Source of the DNA: an uncultured Lachnospiraceae bacterium
GTDB taxonomy: Bacteria; Bacillota; Clostridia; Lachnospirales; Lachnospiraceae
Direction of reading: 5' to 3'
NCBI GenBank assembly: GCA_910578115.1
Contig: CAJTPO010000008.1
Span: forward strand, 59,499-123,498
Length of the DNA stretch: 64,000 bases
The notes beneath the pieces were generated by a model. That model was not told the DNA's origin. It did no database searches and worked only from the letters and a program-made list of their open reading frames with translations. The translations under genes were made by a program, and so were the position numbers. This document shows positions 1 to 8,569 of the stretch, one piece after another; position 1 is the stretch's first letter; every line of letters starts with the position of its first letter.

Positions 1-1
1 T

Positions 2-619
2 GATTTCGAAGTCACGATCGAAAATACCGGTGATAAAGGGCTGGAGACGGCGATGGCTGGAGAGTTTGATCTGGTGATCCTGGATCTGATGCTGCCCGGT
101 ATGGACGGATTCGAGGTATGCAGGAAAATACGCGAGGAGAAGAATATTCCGATCATCATGGTGTCTGCCAAAAAGGACGATATCGACAAGATCAGAGGGC
201 TGGGACTCGGCGCCGACGATTACATGACGAAACCTTTCAGCCCTTCGGAGCTGGTGGCCAGGGTCAAGGCCCATATGGCGCGTTATGACAGGCTGGTGGG
301 CAGCAGCCAGAAGGTCAACGACATCATCGAGATCAGGGGTCTTAAGATTGATAAGACAGCCAGACGGGTTTACGTGGACGGCGAGGAGCGGATCTTTACC
401 ACGAAGGAATTTGATCTGCTGACATTCCTTGCGGAGAATCCCAATCATGTGTATTCCAAGGAAGAACTGTTCCGGGAGATCTGGGATATGGATTCCATCG
501 GTGATATCGCCACGGTGACGGTGCACATTAAGAAGATACGGGAAAAGATTGAATACGAGACCGCCAAGCCTCAGTATATCGAGACCATCTGGGGCGTCGG
601 CTATCGGTTTAAGGTTTGA
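2..619 (+). CDS. OmpR/PhoB-family response regulator (5' truncated by window edge)
   Basis: The reading frame is open from the first bases of the window, so the true start lies upstream; 205 residues are visible. The N-terminal part is a receiver domain missing its first beta strand: the phosphoacceptor region reads DLVILDLMLPGMDGFEV, the conserved Ser/Thr is in IIMVSAKKDD, and the Lys is in YMTKPF. The C-terminal half is a winged-helix DNA-binding domain (TTKEFDLLTFLAENP, ending GVGYRF). Family knowledge makes it a transcription factor phosphorylated by a membrane histidine kinase. Its kinase is not in the window beside it. It is similar in architecture to the regulator at 37750-38448 but clearly a different gene. 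Confidence 0.93.
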   Translation, partial: DFEVTIENTGDKGLETAMAGEFDLVILDLMLPGMDGFEVCRKIREEKNIPIIMVSAKKDDIDKIRGLGLGADDYMTKPFSPSELVARVKAHMARYDRLVGSSQKVNDIIEIRGLKIDKTARRVYVDGEERIFTTKEFDLLTFLAENPNHVYSKEELFREIWDMDSIGDIATVTVHIKKIREKIEYETAKPQYIETIWGVGYRFKV

Positions 620-693
620 TTTATGGCGGCAAAACTGCGGGATCATGAGCAGGAAGCCGTTAGAATGCAGGGAAGCAGGAAAGCAGAGATCAT

Positions 694-1551
694 ATGAATC
701 AGAAGAGGATTCTGTACGAGGATCAGGATATCATAGTGTGTCACAAGGCGGCCGGGATCGCCACGCAGACTGCCAGGGTCGGACAGGCGGACATGGTGAG
801 TGAGATCGCCAATTATCTGTCGCGGGCAGGGAAGAATGCTGCGCGAAATGTACATGGCAGCAGGGGGACGCAGCCCTACGTCGGGGTTATCCATCGCCTT
901 GACCAGCCTGTGGAAGGGGTGCTGGTTCTGGCGAAGCATAAGAAAGCTGCCGCCATGCTGAGCAGACAGATCGCGGAGGATGAGACGGAGAAATATTATT
1001 ACGCCATAGTCTGTGGCCAGGGATATGAGAAGCAGGGCGATCTGGAAGATTACCTTTTGAAAGATGGCAGAACCAATACTTCGGCTGTGGTGTCGCCGGA
1101 AGTAAAGGATGCGCGGCTGGCACGGCTGCATTATGAGATTTTGGCGGAGCAGGACGCTCCAGCAGCCGCAGGGGCCGCGGAAGACGGCGAAGGATACCAT
1201 GACCATGAAGGGCAGAGAAGCGGAGACGGCATTGCAGGTTCTGAGGAAAGCGGAACCGGGGGCAGGAAACTGGCGCTTGCCAGAATCCGCCTGTATACTG
1301 GCAGACATCACCAGATCCGCGTGCAGATGCGCCATGCGGGTATGAGCCTGTTAGGGGACTATAAATATGCCGATGCAGAGACGATCCGGATTTCAAAGCA
1401 GCTGCAGGTAAAAGAAGTGGCGCTGTGCGCCTACCGGCTTTCCTTTTTTCATCCGGAGAGCGGAAGAAGGATGGATTTTCGGATCAGGCCGGAAGGGAAG
1501 AGCTTTCAGGAGGAAGAATTTGAGCCGTATTATGATAATGATGAAAATTGA
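694..1551 (+). CDS. RluA-family pseudouridine synthase
   Basis: A 285-residue protein predicted to isomerise uridine to pseudouridine in rRNA or tRNA. The catalytic motif HRLDQPVEGVLV places the essential Asp at residue 70. The later family motifs (TGRHHQIRVQMRHAG, LLGDYKY) are intact. There is no N-terminal S4 domain, as in the shorter RluA/YlyB-like members, so the exact target site cannot be assigned. Odd feature: residues about 150-190 are a Gly/Glu/Ala-rich insertion (AAAGAAEDGEG and onward) splitting the domain, unlike compact relatives. It starts 74 bases after the response regulator, with AGGAAAG upstream of the ATG. Confidence 0.88.
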   Translation: MNQKRILYEDQDIIVCHKAAGIATQTARVGQADMVSEIANYLSRAGKNAARNVHGSRGTQPYVGVIHRLDQPVEGVLVLAKHKKAAAMLSRQIAEDETEKYYYAIVCGQGYEKQGDLEDYLLKDGRTNTSAVVSPEVKDARLARLHYEILAEQDAPAAAGAAEDGEGYHDHEGQRSGDGIAGSEESGTGGRKLALARIRLYTGRHHQIRVQMRHAGMSLLGDYKYADAETIRISKQLQVKEVALCAYRLSFFHPESGRRMDFRIRPEGKSFQEEEFEPYYDNDEN

Positions 1552-1560
1552 GGGATTTAT

Positions 1561-1815
1561 ATGTGTCAAATAGCGATCGACATACCAAATGAAGTTTTAT
1601 ATGATACAAAAATGAACAGAGAAGAAGCAAATCGATTTGCAAGATGCGCCGTAGCACTTGGATATTATACACAAAGCGGTGTGTCGATAGGGTACTACGC
1701 GCAGATAGCGGGACTGACGGAAGAAGAATTTATACAATATCTTGGGAAAAATCAGGTTTCCATTTTTCACTTTGACAATAGAGAGGAATTTTTGGAGGAG
1801 TTAAATAATGCGTAA
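1561..1815 (+). CDS. UPF0175-family antitoxin-like protein
   Basis: An 84-residue protein with the UPF0175 pattern: an N-terminal short strand (IAIDIPNEVLY) followed by a helical region resembling a helix-turn-helix (ARCAVALGYYTQSGVSIGYYAQIAGLTEEEFIQYLG). Its last eight bases overlap the next gene, which encodes a PIN-like protein, so the two are probably translationally coupled. UPF0175/DUF3368 pairs are known as putative type II toxin-antitoxin modules; this member would bind DNA and neutralise its partner. That role is inferred from family and neighbour, not shown here. Confidence 0.75.
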   Translation: MCQIAIDIPNEVLYDTKMNREEANRFARCAVALGYYTQSGVSIGYYAQIAGLTEEEFIQYLGKNQVSIFHFDNREEFLEELNNA

Positions 1816-2293
1816 GGTGGTTGTTAATTCAACGCCACTTATTATACTTTGTAAAATTGGGCGCCTGGATATTTTACAAAAATTGTATCATGAAATTTTC
1901 ATCCCGACTGCTGTATACCGTGAAGTTACAGTAGTGGAAGATTCAGCCTGTATACAAATTAAGAATGCTTTGGAATGGGTGCATGTGGAATCCATTCGAG
2001 AGTATACGGATAAGAAGATGTATAAGGCGAAGCTGCACGATGGCGAGGTTGAAGTGATGATACTTGCACAGGATCAGAAGGCGGATTTGGTGATCATTGA
2101 TGATAATGCTGCGAAGAAAACAGCAAAATATCCTGGCCTTACTGTTACCGGAACACTTGGTGTTCTAATAAAAGCCAAGCGACAGGGAATTATAGATAGT
2201 CTGTATCCATTTTTGGCAGAAATGAAACAAAACGGTTTTTATATTGATCCCATGTTGGAAGAGATGGTACTGCAACAGGCAGGCGAACGGTAA
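1808..2293 (+). CDS. DUF3368 PIN-like putative toxin
   Basis: A 161-residue protein with the DUF3368 start VVVNSTPLIILCKIGRLDIL, where the usual first acidic residue of PIN nucleases is replaced by Asn/Ser (NSTPLI). Further PIN-like acidic positions are seen in LHDGEVEVMILAQ and LVIIDDNAAKK. PIN toxins are metal-dependent RNases; whether this variant cuts RNA is unknown. It overlaps the upstream UPF0175 gene by eight bases. An intrinsic terminator follows at 2408-2439. The pair has lower GC than flanking genes, consistent with a mobile toxin-antitoxin unit. Confidence 0.75.
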   Translation: MRKVVVNSTPLIILCKIGRLDILQKLYHEIFIPTAVYREVTVVEDSACIQIKNALEWVHVESIREYTDKKMYKAKLHDGEVEVMILAQDQKADLVIIDDNAAKKTAKYPGLTVTGTLGVLIKAKRQGIIDSLYPFLAEMKQNGFYIDPMLEEMVLQQAGER

Positions 2294-2407
2294 AAGGCAT
2301 AAAAAAGAAAACCATCGCTTTAGATTTATAATATAATATTGCATCATATGCAGTATAATGCCCGCAAAATGAAACATAATAAAAGAAAGAAAATTATAAG
2401 ATCAGGA

Positions 2408-2439
2408 GAAGCAGAGACAGTAAATTTCTGCTTCTTTTT
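2408..2439 (+). terminator. Intrinsic terminator after the toxin-antitoxin pair
   Basis: GAAGCAGA pairs with TCTGCTTC around an 11-base loop and is followed by TTTTT. It separates the toxin-antitoxin unit from the YtvI-like gene. Confidence 0.8.
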
Positions 2440-2487
2440 CAATGCATTCAATACTGAAAATGTTTGTTGAGAAAGGTACATGGCGGG

Positions 2488-3531
2488 ATGATCAAGAAGA
2501 GCAATCTATTATGGGACAATAAGCTGATCCGGATGAGTGTGATCTGTGTCGGCGTGTGGTTTTTCTTCCGCTTTCTTTTTACGCTGGTGGCTCCCTTTAT
2601 CCTGGCCTTTCTGCTGATCACGCTGTGCTATCCGCTGCTGGAACGTATCCAGAAACGGATCCCCGTCAAAAAGAAATTTCTTGCGCTTGGCATTATCCTT
2701 CCGCTTTTTCTGCTGGTAGTGGCGGTATTGTGGATCGTGGTGCTGTTCGGCGGCAGGCAGCTGGAAGGGCTGCCGGCTTTCTGTACGCAGGTGGGACAGC
2801 AGCTGGAGTTCTTCTTTCACAGATGCTGCGGCGGGCTGGACGGGAAGTTCGGCTGGGACGGGCAGCAGATCGAGACGTATCTGATCGAGCAGATGACGGT
2901 GGTCATGGAAAACGTGCAGATACAGGTGGTGCCGCAGATTTTATCCTCCTCTTACAGCTGCTTCAAGGGAATCTTTGCGGCGGTGGGGTTTCTGGCGATC
3001 ACGTGCATCGCAGTATTTTTGATGGAAAAGGAATATGCGGGGCTGGTGGAACAGCTCAAGAGATCCCCGGAACTGAGCCTCGTCTGGTCCGTGGTGGAAG
3101 GAGTCCTGTCTTATATCATCACCTTTATCAAGGCGCAGGGAGTGATCCTGCTTATTATCAGCATTCTGTGCGGCACCGTGCTGGGCATTGCCGGGATTCC
3201 CGGCGGCATTCTGTTTGGGCTGCTGGCGGGATTTCTGGATATGCTGCCCTTTATCGGTACGGGAATCGTGCTGGTGCCGCTGTCTATCTGGCAGCTGCTG
3301 AACGGGGAATATGTGCGGATGGTGGTATGTCTGATTTTGTACGGCGTGTGCATTGTGACCAGAGAACTGCTGGAGCCGAAGCTGATCGGTAAGAGGATCG
3401 GTATCGCGCCGGTCTTTATGCTGCTTGCCGTCTATGCCGGGGTGAAGCTGTTTGGTGTGGGCGGGATTGTCAAGGGCCCGCTGGCGCTGATCGTAATTTA
3501 TGAGATATGGAAAACGGAACTGCCGGCTTAA
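2488..3531 (+). CDS. AI-2E/YtvI-family polytopic membrane protein
   Basis: A protein of 347 residues with the AI-2E transporter/YtvI topology: two N-terminal hydrophobic hairpins (residues about 10-75), a soluble region, then five or six membrane segments with the hallmark sequences GIPGGILFGLLAGFLDMLPFIGTG and ELLEPKLIGKRIGI. YtvI relatives in Bacillus are linked to sporulation and other members move small molecules or sodium; the substrate here is unknown. The ATG at 2488 is preferred because GAGAAAGG lies upstream; an in-frame TTG at 2464 would add eight residues but has no visible ribosome binding site. Confidence 0.82.
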   Translation: MIKKSNLLWDNKLIRMSVICVGVWFFFRFLFTLVAPFILAFLLITLCYPLLERIQKRIPVKKKFLALGIILPLFLLVVAVLWIVVLFGGRQLEGLPAFCTQVGQQLEFFFHRCCGGLDGKFGWDGQQIETYLIEQMTVVMENVQIQVVPQILSSSYSCFKGIFAAVGFLAITCIAVFLMEKEYAGLVEQLKRSPELSLVWSVVEGVLSYIITFIKAQGVILLIISILCGTVLGIAGIPGGILFGLLAGFLDMLPFIGTGIVLVPLSIWQLLNGEYVRMVVCLILYGVCIVTRELLEPKLIGKRIGIAPVFMLLAVYAGVKLFGVGGIVKGPLALIVIYEIWKTELPA

Positions 3532-3863
3532 GTGCCGGACATTGCTTTACGGTGGCCTGTACTCCGTTACGGGGCATCCGTCCGATCAAGCCGAGGTAAC
3601 GATATCGAACCGTTATACGTGGCAGGAAAGACATCCGGATTTGACGAAACGAAGACGTTCGATTATGATAAGATATAGTAAACGAAATTTCCAATGTCGT
3701 TTACTGTGAAAGTCTCTGACTTTCACAGCATGGATGGCCATGCGGCCCGCCCGACGGCAGGCTGAGGATAATGTAAGCTTACTATAGAAAAGGATTTTCG
3801 CCACTTGACGCGGAAAAACCACAACCATACTATAATCATGGCAGAGAGAATGGAACAGACAAG
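3532..3863. other. Intergenic region with a composite repeat element and a weak promoter
   Basis: No convincing gene. It holds the hybrid repeat at 3674-3785 (listed separately) and a TATAAT box at 3831-3836 with TTGACG at 3805-3810, spaced 20 bases, which is long. The stretch 3535-3670 has an open frame of about 45 codons with no recognisable start or homology. Confidence 0.6.
3674..3785. repeat. Composite dispersed repeat (family A end plus family B unit)
   Basis: Begins with TATAGTAAACG, the end of the 103-bp family A element seen at 19370 and 40079, runs into AAATTTCCAATGTCG from the opposite end of that element (core deleted), and then into a 78-bp family B unit (3700-3777) matching those at 16801 and 16879. 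It closes with TTACTATA, the inverted match to its own start. It therefore looks like one element bounded by TATAGTAA/TTACTATA whose interior has been exchanged. Confidence 0.75.
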
Positions 3864-5555
3864 TTGAACGGGATAAAAGGTGATCAAAAGGGTATAGAGG
3901 AGAATACGGGACTCCATACAAGGCTTTGCCGGGGGATTATCGCCGTATACTTTTTTATCATGGTGGTGATTTATCCTCTGTATGCTCCGGGAGGGTATGT
4001 GCGGATCGGTGAGGTCAAATATTTTTTCTTCCGGAATGTGACACTGGTCATGCTGGCGGTGGTGGGCAGTGTCATTGTGTTGGCGGCGCTGGTGCGCAGG
4101 GACCAGGAGTGGATCGTGAGACAGTATCGCCGGATGTCGGTCACAGACTGGTTTGCATACGGATACTGTCTGGTGGTGATGGTATCGTATCTGTGTTCGG
4201 ATTATAAAAAGGACGCTTTATGGGGAGCAGAAGGCTGGTATATGGGTGTTATGAGCCAGCTTATGTTCGTGCTTCTCTATTTTTTCTTTTCTCGTTTTTT
4301 TTGCTGTGGAAGATGGCTGGGACTTTGGCTTTTTATTTCAGCGATAGTCTTTCTTCTGGGGATATGTAATCGTTATTCCATCTACCCGGTGGTGATGGAG
4401 GGACAGACTGAAACCTTTATCTCTACTTTGGGAAATATCAATTGGTTCTGCGGATACTGGTCGGTGACGGCAACGATCGGCATCATGCTCTACTGGTGCA
4501 GCGCAAAGGGTGCGGGCCGGGTTTTTTGGGGGATATACAGTCTTATTGCGATGTTGTCCGGGGTCACACAGGGGAGCAGCAGTGCGTATCTTGTCTATCT
4601 GACGATTCTGATCGTTCTGTTTGTACTGTCACTGTCCGGCAATGTAAAAATGTATCGATTTCTGGAACTGTGCATGATTTTTACGACAGCCTGCCAGATT
4701 GGAAGATTTATGCAGAAGCTGCCGGGTTTTGTCTATAATTATGGGGTGGAACAGCAGGGGAAAAGTACGGGAATCACGGGAATACTGCTCGACAGTAATG
4801 TCGTAACGGGAATTTTTCTTCTGCTTGTGGGCTTCTATCTGGTGCTTCGTGTACTGGACCGAGGCGGATATTTCCGACTTGAGAAATTCCGGCGGCGGGG
4901 TATTCTGACCGTGGGAGTGGCAGTTGTGGGTCTAATGGGCGTCTTCTTTACAGTGATGCGTGATGATGCCGTGCAGTTTCGAAAGACGGCATTTACAGTG
5001 GAAAGTGACGGTTATCTGAAAGTGATCCCGGATGAAAACTGGGGGAACGGGCGGGGAGCTACATGGAACTGTGGTGTGAATGCGTACAGGTATATGGATT
5101 CTTTTCATAAATTTGTGGGAGTGGGGCCGGACTGCTTTGCAGATTATATTTATGATGTGCCGCAGCTGGCGTCAAGAACGATGGGTGAGTTTGCAAATAT
5201 GCGGCTTACCAATGCCCACAACGAATGGCTGACCGTTCTTGTCAATACAGGGGGATTGGGACTTTTATGTTATGCGGGCATCTATGTGACGGCCTTTATT
5301 CGATTTATGAAAAGAGCGGGAAAGAAGCCGCTTTTCCATGTGTGTGCGATCGCACTGTTAGCTTATACAGTGCATAATATGGTCAGTTTTCAACAGATTT
5401 TGAGCACGCCTTATATTTTCATGGTGCTTGGGATTGGAGAGGGGCTGGTCAGGGAAGATGAATGCAAAAGAGCACAACCGGATGGTGATTTGGCAATCCT
5501 GGACGGACAGCAGGCAGAAGGGCAGATATGCCAGGATAATAATACAGGAGAGTAA
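3864..5555 (+). CDS. O-antigen-ligase-like polytopic membrane protein, copy 1
   Basis: A 563-residue protein with roughly eleven hydrophobic segments and a large extracytoplasmic loop (residues about 370-455) ending in TNAHNEWLTVLVNTGGLG, the pattern of the Wzy_C/O-antigen ligase family. The loop also carries WGNGRGATWNCG and FVGVGPDCF. Such proteins transfer or polymerise undecaprenyl-linked glycans, or in Gram-positives attach polysaccharide or teichoic-type polymers to the wall. Starts at TTG (3864), the only plausible start before the first membrane segment. The next gene, 13 bases on, encodes a paralogue with the same motifs. Confidence 0.8.
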   Translation: MNGIKGDQKGIEENTGLHTRLCRGIIAVYFFIMVVIYPLYAPGGYVRIGEVKYFFFRNVTLVMLAVVGSVIVLAALVRRDQEWIVRQYRRMSVTDWFAYGYCLVVMVSYLCSDYKKDALWGAEGWYMGVMSQLMFVLLYFFFSRFFCCGRWLGLWLFISAIVFLLGICNRYSIYPVVMEGQTETFISTLGNINWFCGYWSVTATIGIMLYWCSAKGAGRVFWGIYSLIAMLSGVTQGSSSAYLVYLTILIVLFVLSLSGNVKMYRFLELCMIFTTACQIGRFMQKLPGFVYNYGVEQQGKSTGITGILLDSNVVTGIFLLLVGFYLVLRVLDRGGYFRLEKFRRRGILTVGVAVVGLMGVFFTVMRDDAVQFRKTAFTVESDGYLKVIPDENWGNGRGATWNCGVNAYRYMDSFHKFVGVGPDCFADYIYDVPQLASRTMGEFANMRLTNAHNEWLTVLVNTGGLGLLCYAGIYVTAFIRFMKRAGKKPLFHVCAIALLAYTVHNMVSFQQILSTPYIFMVLGIGEGLVREDECKRAQPDGDLAILDGQQAEGQICQDNNTGE

Positions 5556-5568
5556 CGGGGAATTATAA

Positions 5569-7266
5569 GTGAGCAATAAATTAAACAGTAAGGTCAGGAA
5601 AAGGCGGGAGCGAACGGAAGCGAACAGTATACATACGGAGGTGATCCGGAAAGCCATAGAGTATCTTCTGACGGTGGCGATGGTGGGGGTATGCGTGGTG
5701 GTGCCGCTGTATGCCAGGGATGGCTATCATCAGATCGGCAATGCCAAGTTTGAAGCATATCGCAGCATTATGATTGTCAGTTTCAGTGTACTTTCTGTTT
5801 TGACGGCAGTGCTTTTTGTCTGTCGCTTTCTTACATATAAACGAGGTCACGGCAGTGATCTGCAGTTGACAAAGAACCGGTGGTCTTTGTCCGGAACAGA
5901 ATATGTGAGGAAAAGTGAAAATATGCCTGTGCACCGGCCGTTGTCGGTCACGGATATCTTCGTGCTGGCTTATCTGGTGTTGACGGGAATTTCCGTGATT
6001 TCCGGTGGGTTTTATGAGGATGCGCTGTGGGGATCTTTCGGATGGAATATGGGCTTTGCATCACAGCTGAGCTTTGTCATGCTCTACCTGTTTCTCTCCC
6101 GGTTTGGAAAACACTGGCGTGTCATACTTGCGGCGCTCGGTATGGCGGCTGCGGTGGTATTTTGTATCGGTATTCTGCACAGGCTGATGATTGATCCCAT
6201 CGGATTTTACAATGGGCTGACGGATGTGCAGAAGGCGCAGTTTCTGTCGACTTTGGGGCAGGCGACGTGGTATGCGTCCTTTCTGATCCTGCTGCTGCCG
6301 GCAGGGATGGGGGTATTTCTCTACACGGAATCCGGTATCCGGAGAAGCATCTCCGGTGTCTATATGCTGATCGGATTCTGTACACTGGTGACGCAGAACA
6401 GTGACAGCGCCTATTTTGCTCTGGCGGGTATGTTTATTGTCTTTTTTGTGGTGTCCTGTGAGAAGAGAGAAACAATGTGCCGTTTTATGGCAGCAGTGAC
6501 GATATTTTTTGCGGCGGGGAAAGTTATGGGGCTGCTTATGAGAATAAAGTCCAACCCGGAGCTGGAACCGGATCCTGTCACGGAGTTGATGTGGAATTCC
6601 GGTCTGACATGGGGACTGCTGGTGATTTGCCTGTTGGTCACTCTGGCACTGTACAAATTCAGGCAGTATCCGGTATCAATAATGTGCCGGATCCGCTGGG
6701 GCGTCACAGGCATTATGGTGGGGCTGGTGTTTGCAGCAGTGGCTGTGATCTGTCTGCAGAACCGGGAAATGCTGCCGGGATCTGTCGCAGATAAGGTGGC
6801 AGAGATCTCCTATTTGAACTGGAATGACGAATGGGGTAACGGCAGAGGCAGGATCTGGGAGTTCGCCTGTAAAGTGATCTCGGAAGAAAGTCTGCCTCAC
6901 AGGGTTTTCGGGGTGGGACCGGACTGTTTTAACAGTTATGTGACGGCGTATCACGGCGAGGAAACGGAGCTTTTGTGGGGAGATAAGCAGCTCACCAATG
7001 TGCATAATGAATGGCTGAATATTTTGATCAATGGTGGGATTCTCGGGGCGATGGCCTATCTGGGTATTTTTGTGTCGGCAGTTTACAGATTTCTGCGTGG
7101 AAGAACGAAAACTTTTCTGTTGACCGGGATTGCGGCAGCAGTTGTGGCTTATATGTGTTATAATTTTTTCTGTTATCAGCAGGTGCTGTGCACACCCTTT
7201 GTTTTTATTTTAATGGGAACAGGAGAGTATATTTTAAGAGAACAGAACAGGAGCAGCACGGCATAA
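5569..7266 (+). CDS. O-antigen-ligase-like polytopic membrane protein, copy 2
   Basis: A 565-residue paralogue of the preceding gene: same order of segments, with PLYARDGYHQIGNAKFEAYR near the N-terminus, WGSFGWNMGF, WGNGRGRIWEF, FGVGPDCFNSYV and TNVHNEWLNILINGG in the large loop. Starts with GTG at 5569. A hydrophilic insertion at residues about 90-125 (GHGSDLQLTKNRW and onward) distinguishes it from copy 1. Tandem location and equal length suggest a duplication followed by divergence, perhaps with different acceptors or as a heteromer. No glycosyltransferases or flippase genes are beside them, which is unusual for a polysaccharide ligase. Confidence 0.8.
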   Translation: MSNKLNSKVRKRRERTEANSIHTEVIRKAIEYLLTVAMVGVCVVVPLYARDGYHQIGNAKFEAYRSIMIVSFSVLSVLTAVLFVCRFLTYKRGHGSDLQLTKNRWSLSGTEYVRKSENMPVHRPLSVTDIFVLAYLVLTGISVISGGFYEDALWGSFGWNMGFASQLSFVMLYLFLSRFGKHWRVILAALGMAAAVVFCIGILHRLMIDPIGFYNGLTDVQKAQFLSTLGQATWYASFLILLLPAGMGVFLYTESGIRRSISGVYMLIGFCTLVTQNSDSAYFALAGMFIVFFVVSCEKRETMCRFMAAVTIFFAAGKVMGLLMRIKSNPELEPDPVTELMWNSGLTWGLLVICLLVTLALYKFRQYPVSIMCRIRWGVTGIMVGLVFAAVAVICLQNREMLPGSVADKVAEISYLNWNDEWGNGRGRIWEFACKVISEESLPHRVFGVGPDCFNSYVTAYHGEETELLWGDKQLTNVHNEWLNILINGGILGAMAYLGIFVSAVYRFLRGRTKTFLLTGIAAAVVAYMCYNFFCYQQVLCTPFVFILMGTGEYILREQNRSSTA

Positions 7267-7332
7267 CGGCTGTGGAGCGGACAGGCGGCAGAGAAAGCAT
7301 AAAGAAGAGTAGATAGAGGAGGTAACGGAGTA

Positions 7333-8412
7333 ATGGATGCAATGATCAGGGAGGTTTTACAGAATTTCTTTCCGGGAGAGGAGATCGTGTCGGTGGGGCC
7401 TCACGGCAGCGGGCATATCAATCACACTTTTGCCGTGGAGACGGCGGGAGAGAAGAAATACGTTCTGCAGAAGATCAACACGGATATCTTTAAGGACGTG
7501 GAGGGATTGATGGAGAATGTCGTGAATGTGACGGCTTATCTGCGCAGGCAGATCGCACAGGCGGGTGGCGACCCCGAGAGGGGAACGATGCGGGCGATTC
7601 CGACTGTTGACGGGAAGTACTACTATAAGGATGCTGAGGGTGGCTGTTGGCGTATCTATATGCTGATCGATAATGTGATCTCTTTAGATCAGGCGGAGAA
7701 TGAGGAAGCGCTGTATGCCAGTGGACTGGCATTTGGCAGATTTCAGGCGCAGCTGGCGGATTATCCGGCACAGACACTGCATGAAACGATCCCGGATTTC
7801 CATAATACGCCGAAACGCTATCAGGCTTTTGAGAAGGCGGTGGAGGAAGACTGCTGTCACCGGGCTGCGTCGGCCGCAGAGGAGATTGCATTTATCAGGA
7901 TGCGCAAAGCCGAGACAGAGATACTTACCGATCTGCTTAAGAAGGGAGAACTGCCGCTTCGGCTTACCCACAATGACACAAAATTGAACAATGTTCTGCT
8001 GGATCCGAAAACCTACGAGGCGGTCTGCATCGTGGATTTTGACACGATCATGCCGGGGCTGACGGCGTATGACTTCGGAGACGCGATTCGTTTCGGCGCC
8101 AATACGGCGGTGGAAGACGAACCGGATACGAGCAGGGTTTCCCTGTCGCTGTCGTTGTACCGGGCTTACGTGAAAGGTTTTATGGAAGGCTGCGGTGAGC
8201 GCCTGACCCCCAAGGAAATTGAGACATTGCCCGTGGGTGCGAAGACGATCACATTAGAGCAGGGGATCAGATTCCTCACGGATTATCTGCAGGGGGATAC
8301 CTATTATCAGACTTCCCGTGAAGGGCAGAATCTGGACCGCTGCCGTACGCAGCTGGCGCTTGTTGCCGACATGGAGCGGAAGTGGGAGCAGATGCAGGTG
8401 ACAGCCGGGTAA
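7333..8412 (+). CDS. NahK-like phosphotransferase (N-acetylhexosamine 1-kinase type)
   Basis: A 359-residue protein of the aminoglycoside phosphotransferase fold. The catalytic loop is LTHNDTKLNNVLLD and the metal-binding DFD motif is CIVDFDTIMPGLTAYDFGDAIR, both typical of the NahK/LnpB branch that phosphorylates GlcNAc/GalNAc at C1. The N-terminal GSGHINHTFAV resembles the nucleotide loop of this branch. The usual lacto-N-biose phosphorylase genes are absent; galK-galT lie 11 kb away and could share hexose-1-phosphate metabolism. Sugar specificity is inferred, not proven. AGGAGGTAACGG provides the ribosome binding site. Confidence 0.72.
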   Translation: MDAMIREVLQNFFPGEEIVSVGPHGSGHINHTFAVETAGEKKYVLQKINTDIFKDVEGLMENVVNVTAYLRRQIAQAGGDPERGTMRAIPTVDGKYYYKDAEGGCWRIYMLIDNVISLDQAENEEALYASGLAFGRFQAQLADYPAQTLHETIPDFHNTPKRYQAFEKAVEEDCCHRAASAAEEIAFIRMRKAETEILTDLLKKGELPLRLTHNDTKLNNVLLDPKTYEAVCIVDFDTIMPGLTAYDFGDAIRFGANTAVEDEPDTSRVSLSLSLYRAYVKGFMEGCGERLTPKEIETLPVGAKTITLEQGIRFLTDYLQGDTYYQTSREGQNLDRCRTQLALVADMERKWEQMQVTAG

Positions 8413-8569
8413 CGGTTCAGTGCAGGATTTTGCATTTATTCCCGCGAAGCAACGAGCCAAGCAGCCATGCCTGCATGGATATTTGACTGTCACGGGGATT
8501 TGTTTCCTGCCGCAGACGAAACTGCGTATTTAGCGGTTGACAAAACCTGGTTCTACGGCTAGAATGAAA
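8413..8569 (+). promoter_or_regulatory. Promoter region for the T-box leader and proS
   Basis: TTGACA at 8537-8542, a 17-base spacer and TAGAAT at 8560-8565 form a near-consensus sigma-A promoter. Transcription would begin around 8572, just at the 5' side of the T-box leader. The preceding 120 bases contain no gene that I can support. Confidence 0.75.
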
